Of a DNA stretch of 64,000 bases, positions 54,207 to 61,027 are shown one piece after another. Origin of the DNA: RI-153 sp041391225 (GTDB lineage Bacteria; Chloroflexota; Anaerolineae; Caldilineales; Caldilineaceae). The stretch spans positions 105,436 through 169,435 of the forward strand of contig JAWKOL010000013.1 in NCBI GenBank assembly GCA_041391225.1, read 5' to 3'. Made by a program: the position numbers and the translations under genes. How positions within the stretch are numbered: position 1 is the stretch's first letter; each line of letters opens with the position of its first letter. The notes under the pieces were generated by a model, which searched no databases, was not told the DNA's origin, and saw nothing but the letters and a program-made list of their open reading frames with translations.

Positions 54207-55291
54207 TCACGGCGCGGACAGGGTGACGAAGTCACTGCTCACCCAGCCCGGCACCGGCTCGACAATCTGCAACCAGGCCCCGTCTTCGGTGACGGCGAGG
54301 ACAAAGACATCTTGCCTTGCCGCCAGTTCGGCCAGCACCTCGCCATCCAGCGACGGCGTTTGGCGCACGCGCAGCCCATCGCCATTGGTGACGCCAACGG
54401 ATGGCGCGATGCGGGCGTTGAAGGTACCGATCTCGCCTGATGCGGGCAGTTGGTAAACACCCTGCCGACCAATCCAGCCCTCGATTGGCTCGCCCACATG
54501 TGCCCACAGACCATCTTCGCTGTAGGCGTCGACGGTGACCAGCGCGCCGGGCGGCGAGAGGTAGGCCAGGATCTGGGCGTCCTCACGCGCTTCGGCGTGG
54601 ACGGCCACTGCCTCTGCGCCGATGCGCACCGGGCGCGGCAGCGGGTAGATTTGGTTGAGCCAGGCAATGGATCGTTCAGACAGGTCGGCCGCTGTGGGGG
54701 CGTCCTCCTGCCAGAAGGCCAGGGTGTTGATCCACGCGCTCACCGGTGTACGCAGCGCAAGGACGCCGCCACCACCAGCACAACGGTCAGCGCCGTGGCA
54801 GCGATCCAACGTCGATTGCTGCGCCATTCCCGAAAACGTGCTCCCCATTGTACACCAATATCGCCAAAAGATCGCCCTCGATTTTCCCAAACCGTGGACA
54901 CGTTCCGGCCTGTGCCACGCAGGTCGACCCGAGAGAGCCGTTCCCAGCCCAGACGCAGCCAGCGCGGGTAGTTGTAGCGTTGCGGGGCCACGTTTAGGGC
55001 CAGCGCCCAGCTTTCCACGGCCCAGTCCGCGGCTTCGGCGGTGATGGACAGGCGATCCTGCAAGCGCCGTGACAAGCGCTGCCAGTGGACAGGGTCCCCG
55101 GCCAGTTTGCCCGCGGCCAGCAGATCGCGCGGGATCTGCTGTTCCTGCGCGTGGACGAGGACGAAGATCTCACGGTAATGCTGACCGCACACGTCCTGCA
55201 AGAAGGCATCGACGCGGCGCGGATCATGGATGATCGCCTGTCCGTAGTGCAGGGTCAGTTGGCGGAGGATCTGACGTGGTCGGTCGTGCAT
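54207..55291 (-). pseudogene. Kinase-associated membrane protein with SH3 domains, one frameshift
   Basis: Translation from 55291 gives an N-terminal helical domain (RQLTLHYGQAIIHDPRRVDA, ADWAVESWALALNV) of a type I recall next to bacterial kinases and FHA proteins, then a membrane helix (RRWIAATALTVVLVVAA). Near 54770 the frame shifts; the next frame gives LRTPVSAWINTLAFWQED and two SH3b-like domains (IGAEAVAVHAEA, GLRVRQTPSLDGEVLAELAA). It starts three bases after the kinase gene and is probably a sensor or effector of it. Confidence 0.65.
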
Positions 55292-55294
55292 GAG

Positions 55295-56641
55295 CTAGAG
55301 GCGTACTTCGCCTTCCTGGCGGCCAAAGTGGATACGGGTGCCAGAGGACAGCGTCACCGTCTGGCCGGGCAGCACATCGTGGACGTTACCGGCGCGGTCG
55401 GTGCTTACCCACTTCTGGCCGGTGAGGTTGCGCAGCCCCCAGATTTGGGGATTGCGTGGATGTTGCGTCACCTGGGCGGCGGGGCGCTCGAAGTTGTACT
55501 GCTGGCTGTCGTCGACGTGGTGCGGGTAGAGCACGGTGTCGTGGTTGAGCATGATCACCTCGCGGCCCATGCGCATGCGCGGGGGCATACGCAGTTCCTC
55601 GTCACAGGCCCAGCAGCGCGGCGGCTGTCCACTGGTGCGCAGGGTGTCGACATCGTAGAAATTCTCCGCGCCGCAGTCGGTGCAGTAGAGGATCGAATCG
55701 CGCAGCCGCACCAACGCCGCCCGCCACTCACTTTCGCGCACCCGCCCGTGGACGGGGTCCTTGATGCCGTTGGTGAAGGCGCGCACGAAAAGTTCACGGA
55801 AAAAGGCCGGGTAGATGGGCCAGAAGGCCAGCGCGTTGTCGTGAAAGCCTGGCAGCGCCCGGTTACGGTCGTCTTTGGGATCGAAGATGAAGATCGGCTC
55901 CGTGCCGTAAAGACGGGTCATGGCGGGCAGATCGAAACAGCGGATCTCGGCCTCGCGCGCACCTTCCAGCGGGTGGTGATTCACCAGCATGTAGAAGAGC
56001 AGCACAGCCAGCGAAAAGAGATCGGTCTCCGTGCTGGGGACAGCCTCGCCACGTACAATCTCGGGGGCCATGAAGCGCGCCGTGCCGCCAATGCCGCCGT
56101 TGTTGCGGCGGTCGACGCCTACGTTGTCGTTGTCACAGATGCGCACTTCGCCGGTGCCGGGATCGAAGAAGACGTTGCCGAACGAGATGTCGCGGTAGCA
56201 AAGTCCTTTGAGGTGCAGGTTGAGGTAGCTGTGCGCCATCTCAAAGCCCGCGGTCACGAGGACGCGAAAACTCGGCTCCACGCGGCGCATCACCAGATCC
56301 ACGATACCCACGAAGCGTTTATCGCGCAGCGGCATCACATAACCAAAACCCGGCGCGGCGGACGATTCCACCACCTCCTGCGGCCACAGGAAGCGGTCAC
56401 TGGGCGCGCCGGCGCTGACCGCGCTTTCCAGCCGTTCGCGCAGTTGCGGGTCACGGCGCAGATAGTGAGGAAAGAACCACTTCAGCGCCATCGGCGTCCC
56501 CTGGGTGCGGCCTGCGCCGTCGGAGAGCAGCGCATGATAGACCTCGCCCTGCCCGCCCCCGCCGATGAAGTCACCCACGGTGTAGGTCAGGCCGGATGTT
56601 TTGGCTGTGATGGTTTGTCCTGGTTGGAGGAGTTGGTTCAT
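55295..56641 (-). CDS. Protein kinase with zinc ribbon, TerY-P type
   Basis: This 448-residue protein has a Ser/Thr-kinase domain: glycine loop FIGGGGQGEVYHAL, VAIK-like MALKWFFPHY, catalytic loop LCYRDISFGNVFFDP, and DND in place of DFG (VRICDNDNVG), then MAPEIVRGEA and TDLFSLAVLLFYML. A zinc ribbon (YCTDCGAENF and RCWACDEELR) and a beta-rich C-terminal region follow. This layout matches the kinase of TerY-P (VWA/PP2C/kinase) modules. PP2C and VWA genes lie upstream on the same strand. Confidence 0.75.
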   Translation of the reverse strand: MNQLLQPGQTITAKTSGLTYTVGDFIGGGGQGEVYHALLSDGAGRTQGTPMALKWFFPHYLRRDPQLRERLESAVSAGAPSDRFLWPQEVVESSAAPGFGYVMPLRDKRFVGIVDLVMRRVEPSFRVLVTAGFEMAHSYLNLHLKGLCYRDISFGNVFFDPGTGEVRICDNDNVGVDRRNNGGIGGTARFMAPEIVRGEAVPSTETDLFSLAVLLFYMLVNHHPLEGAREAEIRCFDLPAMTRLYGTEPIFIFDPKDDRNRALPGFHDNALAFWPIYPAFFRELFVRAFTNGIKDPVHGRVRESEWRAALVRLRDSILYCTDCGAENFYDVDTLRTSGQPPRCWACDEELRMPPRMRMGREVIMLNHDTVLYPHHVDDSQQYNFERPAAQVTQHPRNPQIWGLRNLTGQKWVSTDRAGNVHDVLPGQTVTLSSGTRIHFGRQEGEVRL

Positions 56642-56720
56642 ATTGATTGGTTTCAATCTTTTGAAGGATGCCAACCCGCCGCAACCCAACGACGACGGGA
56701 AAAAACGATAACAGAATGGT

Positions 56721-57071
56721 TCATGTGCAGGGCGTCGACAGTTGCTCGCCCACAGGGGGTTTTCCCAGCACCAGCGTCCCGCTGTCATCCCACTGAAAAT
56801 GGTCATGGCATTGTTGACGTAGAGGATGGAAGAGTTTCACCTTTGCATTTGTCAATGGATCGAACCATTCTTGCTTCGTCGCCTTGTGCATATTGCAGGA
56901 AAAACAGGCAAGGCAGAGATTTTCTGCGGTTGACGGTCCGCCTACCGATCCAGGAACGATATGATCTATGTGCATAGAAGATCCACAGTTCTGCTCAGTG
57001 GTCATGCAGTAGGCGCATCGTCGCCGGTCCCGCTGCGCGATCAGGCTACGCATACGAAGCGATAAAGGCAT
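56721..57071 (-). CDS. HNH endonuclease
   Basis: This 116-residue protein has an HNH fold: RRRCAYCMTTEQNCGSSMHIDH, VPGSVGGPSTAENLCLAC and FSCNMHKATKQ, with cysteine pairs (CAYC, CLAC) that bind a structural zinc and the DH and N-H catalytic residues. Such small HNH proteins occur widely next to a small DNA-binding partner like the gene upstream here. It starts at ATG 57071 with AGGTGA upstream. It sits within the kinase/phosphatase cluster but is not part of the known triad. Confidence 0.85.
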   Translation of the reverse strand: MPLSLRMRSLIAQRDRRRCAYCMTTEQNCGSSMHIDHIVPGSVGGPSTAENLCLACFSCNMHKATKQEWFDPLTNAKVKLFHPLRQQCHDHFQWDDSGTLVLGKPPVGEQLSTPCT

Positions 57072-57083
57072 CTTGTCACCTGG

Positions 57084-57122
57084 TTAATGCTCGGTGTTAA
57101 TGCTCGGTGTTAATGCTCGGTG
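57084..57122. repeat. Three tandem 13 bp repeats at a gene end
   Basis: TTAATGCTCGGTG occurs three times in perfect tandem. The right-hand unit contains the stop codon of the RHH-like gene (TAA on the minus strand at 57110-57112). Confidence 0.85.
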
Positions 57123-57529
57123 CCGATTTGTGGAAAAACAGGGAAACCGCGCAAGGATAGTAGTCGGAATGATTCTGCCTTTCGCAGCATAAAATTTTGT
57201 GCATGCACGAAAAGTTCATCCAATTCCTGTTGTTCTACGCTTGATAAATCACGCGTCTTCTGTTCGGTTGTCAACTGCTCAAGACGCTGCTGTGCAGACA
57301 TGTCCATTTGGGCGTGGGCAATGTCATTGAGTTCCTCATCGCTAAGGATTGAGAGTGCGATAAGTTCTCGCCGCATTGCCTCTGGCATGTCGTCCTCGAC
57401 AGCGGGCAAAGATCGCATGATGGATGCTGCTAGCACTTCCTCAACTGACACCGACGCCGCCTGCGCCGTCTCTTTGACGCGCAGGTAAACCGAATCAGGG
57501 AGCGTAACTGTTACTCTGTGCTCAGTCAT
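57110..57529 (-). CDS. Ribbon-helix-helix-like partner of the HNH protein
   Basis: This 139-residue protein starts TEHRVTVTLPDSVYLRVKET, a ribbon-helix-helix-style strand and helix, followed by SVEEVLAASIMRSLP and a long acidic coiled region (SAQQRLEQLTTEQKTRDLSS). Similar proteins often precede HNH genes in cyanobacteria and Chloroflexota; they may regulate or restrain the nuclease. It starts at 57529 with GAGGAAC upstream. Its stop lies in a 13 bp tandem repeat. The pair could be toxin-antitoxin-like, which is not established. Confidence 0.65.
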   Translation of the reverse strand: MTEHRVTVTLPDSVYLRVKETAQAASVSVEEVLAASIMRSLPAVEDDMPEAMRRELIALSILSDEELNDIAHAQMDMSAQQRLEQLTTEQKTRDLSSVEQQELDELFVHAQNFMLRKAESFRLLSLRGFPVFPQIGTEH

Positions 57530-57603
57530 AACCGTTCCTCACATTTATCCCTCCAGATAAACAAGCACGCCCACATTTTACCACAGGGGCGGCGCACTCA
57601 CCG

Positions 57604-58536
57604 TCACCCCTGCCGGTAGGCCATTGCCACGGTGATGTCGTCCCCACTGCCCGAGGACGATGTATCCGCCAGCCACGCGGGCAAGGACGCGTTGACGCTA
57701 TCCACCCCCTGCGTCTGCACGGCGGACAGCAGATCCGCGCCCACTTGGGCGAAGGCGTCGGCGTCGACGAAGGAGTTGGCGTAGCCGTCTGTGGCGAGGA
57801 CGATCAACGCCGGCAGCGCGCTCACCACCGGCTGAAAGTAGAGGCGCACACTCGTCCACGCTTCCGCCATGCACAAGGACGTGGTCTCGTTGGCCAACAG
57901 GCGGCTGTCCTCGGCCAGGGGGGGCGCGGAGACCCGCCCGTCCGCGGAGACGGTGAGGATGTCGCCATCGCCCAACTGCACGTAAAGATGAAATTGCGGC
58001 GTCACGAGGACGGCCAACAGCGTCGCCCCGTAGGCGTGCAACCCAGAGCGCACGGCGGCGGGTTTGCCGTCTGTGGCCGGGGTGGTGAGGAGCGTTTCTT
58101 CGTCGGGCGTGAGTGGGTAGCGGCGCAGGTGACGCTGTACCCGTTCCTGCCAGCGCCGCACCAGGATCTTGGGCAGCCAGCCTTCGAGGTCACGTTTGAG
58201 TTGGGAGAGGTCGAGATCGTCCTGGTTGGGGCTGAAATCGCGCAGGTCACGCGAAAGCACCTGCACGGCGACACGCACGGCCAGCGCCGCGCCGATGTGG
58301 CTGCGGGCATAGCGCGCGCCGCCGTGACCGTCGGCAATAGCGAGGATCAGCGTGGATCCCTGTCCACTGCGCGGCCACCGGCGCAGTGCGTCCTGGTTGG
58401 GGCGGTTCGTGCGAAGATGGGACGCGCCAGGCACACTTGCACCCAGCGCCTGCCAGATCACGCCTTCCCCCGCCGTCGATTGCCCATCGGGGACAGACGC
58501 AGCCGCGTCTCTGGCCCCTGGCAACTTACCAGACAT
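57604..58536 (-). CDS. PP2C-family protein phosphatase (TerY-P module)
   Basis: This 310-residue protein has PP2C motifs: NRPNQDALR, ILAIADGHGGARYARSHIGA (metal-binding DGHGG), VQLGDGDILTV, ALIVLATDGYANSFVD and GSGDDITVAMAY. It removes phosphate from Ser/Thr-phosphoproteins. It starts at ATG 58536 inside the last codons of the VWA gene (11-base overlap), so the two are translationally coupled. With the kinase at 55.3 kb it forms a TerY-P-like signalling set. Confidence 0.85.
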   Translation of the reverse strand: MSGKLPGARDAAASVPDGQSTAGEGVIWQALGASVPGASHLRTNRPNQDALRRWPRSGQGSTLILAIADGHGGARYARSHIGAALAVRVAVQVLSRDLRDFSPNQDDLDLSQLKRDLEGWLPKILVRRWQERVQRHLRRYPLTPDEETLLTTPATDGKPAAVRSGLHAYGATLLAVLVTPQFHLYVQLGDGDILTVSADGRVSAPPLAEDSRLLANETTSLCMAEAWTSVRLYFQPVVSALPALIVLATDGYANSFVDADAFAQVGADLLSAVQTQGVDSVNASLPAWLADTSSSGSGDDITVAMAYRQG

Positions 58537-59221
58537 CGTCGGCGTCGGTGATGTCGGTGTCGGGCGCGGGCGGCAGGGGGACGTTGCTCTGCGCGGTGAC
58601 GCCCACGGCCTGGCTGGCAGGCGAAGACGCCGACTGCAACACCGCGGTGGACACCCACTTGATGTGGCGAACCAGTGCTTCGGCGTTGTTATGCGCAGCG
58701 GCTCCAGTTCGGGGTGGCTGATGAAGCGCTGGAGCGTGTCCTTGTCGGCGTCGTCGCCGATGGCGATGGCGATGCGCACGGCCTTTTTGCCCCAGGGTGA
58801 ATCCATCAACGCGCGCAGGCCGCCGCTGAAATCGTCGGTGGGCTTGCCGTCGGAAATCAGCACGAGGACAGGCGGCAGCGCCCGCCGCGGCATGACGTTG
58901 GGATCGAGCTGTTCGGCCACCAGTTGCAGCGCCTTGCCCATGTCGGTGACGCCGTCGGCGGAGAGATCGTCCCAGCGGAACTCGGCTACCGGCGTCGACT
59001 GGGCGATGTGCCACTGCGCGCCGTTGGAAAAGCGCACCGCGCGCACCATCACCTGCGCGTTGGGGTTCTCACTCGCCACGCTGCATGTGCGGGATCACCT
59101 CGCGGATGGCGTTGTTGAGCGCCTGAATCTTACCGCCATGTCCCATCGAGCCGGAACAGTCGGCAATCCAGATGAAGTGCAGTGGGCGGCTGGCAAGTGC
59201 GCCGCCGGGGAGCTTGGACAT
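58526..59221 (-). pseudogene. TerY-like VWA-domain protein, two frameshifts
   Basis: From ATG 59221 (AGGAGG upstream) a VWA domain begins: RPLHFIWIADCSGSMGHGGK (DxSGS MIDAS) and LNNAIREVIPHM. The frame shifts near 59090, continues with VRAVRFSNGAQWHIAQSTP, VTDMGKALQLVAEQ and VLISDGKPTDDFS, then shifts again near 58690 to end in PAPDTDITDADDVW at 58526. This is the TerY-type VWA protein of the TerY-P triad, with PP2C directly coupled. The frames look like assembly errors. Confidence 0.78.
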
Positions 59222-59239
59222 GGAAACCTCCTGAGGGGT

Positions 59240-59444
59240 GATTTACGATTGACGATTGACGATTGACGATTGTCTCGTATGGGATCCGAACGCGTGGTGG
59301 GAATCCTTTTGGCTCCAGAGCGACAACCTAAGCGAAACGGTAGCGCACTCTTCATGTTCATTCACGGTCAACACACAACACCCCCACAAAGGTTTCACAT
59401 CCTCAACCAGACAATCGTCAATCGAAAATCGTCAATCGTCAATC
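59240..59444. repeat. Long-spaced palindrome of GATTGAC words
   Basis: Tandem GATTGACGATTGACGATTG at 59249-59272 pairs with CAATCGTCAATCGAAAATC and following copies at 59412-59444. About 140 bases of unique sequence lie between the arms, with no gene recognised. Confidence 0.65.
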
Positions 59445-59475
59445 CTCTCCGGTCCTGGGCCGGGTCTGCTGGCGA

Positions 59476-60416
59476 TCACGCGCCGACGCCGGGTAACTGG
59501 GCGAGGCGGGATTCGATTTCGGGGGCGATGTCGGGTTCGCAGATCAGGTGGACGTTGGGGCCTGCGTCGATGGTGAAGTAGGCGTGCAGGCCGTCGTCCT
59601 CGCGCCAGCGCTGCACGGCGTGGAGAATGGTCAGCGTGGCCGGTTGCCAGTAGAGCAGACTGGGTTTGCTGGTCATCATGACGCTGTGCATGGCCAGGGC
59701 GTCGAGTTCGATGACAGGGCCGAGGCGGGCGATGTCGCGCTGGCGATGGCCTGGCGGACTTCGGCCAGCCAGCCGTCGACGTGATCACGCCGTCCTTGCA
59801 CCAGGGGACTGGTCGACGCCAGCAGGTGACCGCCCGCGCTGCTGACTTTCTTTTCCTCTACGCTGACCACGGCCACAAGGTCGCGCAGATCCCAGTGATC
59901 GGCCGGGTAGAGTTGACGGGCGACGCTGGTGACGTCGTCGTGGCCCTGTTCCCACTCGACAAAGCCGCCGAAGAGGCTGCGGCTGGCCGATCCACTGCCG
60001 CGGCGGGCGATGGCGGAGAGGCGCGTCGGATCGAGATCCAGTCCTAGTGCGGCGCAGCCGGCCACGGTCAACGCCGCGAAGCCGCTGGCCGAACTGGCGA
60101 TCCCCGAGGCCATGGGGAAGTTGTTGGCGCTGGTCACCTGGGCGCGGTAGTCGACGCAGGCCAGGGCGCGCAGACGATCCAGGTGATCTACCACGCGCTG
60201 CGCCTTCTGCGGCGAGAAGCGTTCGCCGTCTACCGTCACCTCGTCGGCGGCGAGTGCGCCCTCCACGTCCCAGGTGACAGTGGTGGTGGTGTGGGCGTCG
60301 GCCAACGTCATGCTGATGGAATTGTTCAGCGGAATGTTGATCGTGGCGTCGGCCACACCCCAATACTTGATAAACGCAATGTTGCTGCCGACGCGGTAGG
60401 TTGCGGTGTGGGTCAT
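59476..60416 (-). pseudogene. mvaD: Mevalonate 5-diphosphate (or phosphomevalonate) decarboxylase, one frameshift
   Basis: The protein starts THTATYRVGSNIAFIKYWG, has NIPLNNSISMTL, a GHMP-kinase P-loop (FPMASGIASSASGFAAL), SRSLFGGFVEWE with the Asp/Ser region, and SVEEKKVSSAGGHLLASTSP. It then shifts frame near 59740 and ends in VIELDALAMHSVMMTSKPSL and HLICEPDI. About 313 residues after repair is the normal length. The enzyme makes isopentenyl (di)phosphate for isoprenoids. Roseiflexus has a phosphomevalonate decarboxylase in this family, so the exact substrate cannot be read from sequence. Confidence 0.85.
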
Positions 60417-60418
60417 GG

Positions 60419-60724
60419 TTATGATAGTTCTCGGTCGGCCAGGATCTCGAAGCGCCGCATGAGATCGTCGATGAGTTCGTCGTGGGCCTGGAAGTGGATG
60501 GTGGCGCCGCCGTCGACAGGCTCGATGCGCGCCTTCCAGCCGATGCCTTCTACCAGTTCGTGTTTGTCCGCGACGCCGCCGCCCAGTTGTTTGAGCAGTT
60601 TCTCGGCGACGGGGGCGGTCAACCCGTCGAAGTGGAGTTGATCGACATCGTACATCTCGTCACTCTGGAAGCGCGGATCACGTCCGTCGTTGTCGCTGCC
60701 GAAGGATGGGGTGCTGATTGGCAT
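60419..60724 (-). CDS. Conserved small protein of unknown function
   Basis: This 101-residue acidic protein starts PISTPSFGSDNDGRDPRFQS and contains DVDQLHFDGLTAPVAEKLLK and a beta-rich end (ARIEPVDGGATIHFQAHDEL). I do not recognise a family. It has no signal peptide or membrane segment. The stop is two bases before the decarboxylase ATG, so they are likely co-transcribed. The ATG at 60724 has GAGAGGA upstream; longer readings run into repeat sequence. Confidence 0.5.
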   Translation of the reverse strand: MPISTPSFGSDNDGRDPRFQSDEMYDVDQLHFDGLTAPVAEKLLKQLGGGVADKHELVEGIGWKARIEPVDGGATIHFQAHDELIDDLMRRFEILADRELS

Positions 60725-60752
60725 AATGAAATCGTCCTCTCGAATACTTTTC

Positions 60753-60994
60753 AGAAGTGATCCACGGAGGCACACAAAGATACACGAAGCAGAAGAGAGA
60801 GAAGAGAGAGCAGAGGGACACGGATTGCACGGATTTTCAAGAGTAAAAAAGAGAAAGACGTGACAATTCTTCTCATCTCCCGTCCGTATACTCCCAAAAA
60901 TCCGTGTCCCTCTCATCTCCCGTCCGTATAGTCCTGAAATCCGCGTCCCTGTCATCTCCTTCTCTGTCTTCGTGTACCTCCGTGGATCACTTCT
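60753..60994. repeat. Long palindrome of AGAAGTGATCCACGG and GGGACACGG words
   Basis: AGAAGTGATCCACGGAGGCA on the left pairs with GTACCTCCGTGGATCACTTC on the right. The inner arms use GAGGGACACGGATT and its complement, plus a tandem CTCATCTCCCGTCCGTATA. It fills the gap between carB and the small gene; the remaining bases show nothing else. Confidence 0.75.
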
Positions 60995-61027
60995 GCTCTG
61001 CGTTTACCGTTGGGCAGGAGTATACCA

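Noticed and set aside
57084..57122. CRISPR-like array
   Set aside because: Units are 13 bp in direct tandem with no spacers. No cas genes or other spaced repeats were found in the window.
57604..59079. A single frame fusing VWA and PP2C
   Set aside because: The join lacks homology to either family. The VWA end (DITDADDVW) is in another frame and PP2C has its own ATG at 58536.
54207..59221. Anti-phage defence island
   Set aside because: A kinase, phosphatase, VWA and HNH could suggest defence, but no recognised defence effector set is present. The TerY-P signalling reading explains three of the genes.
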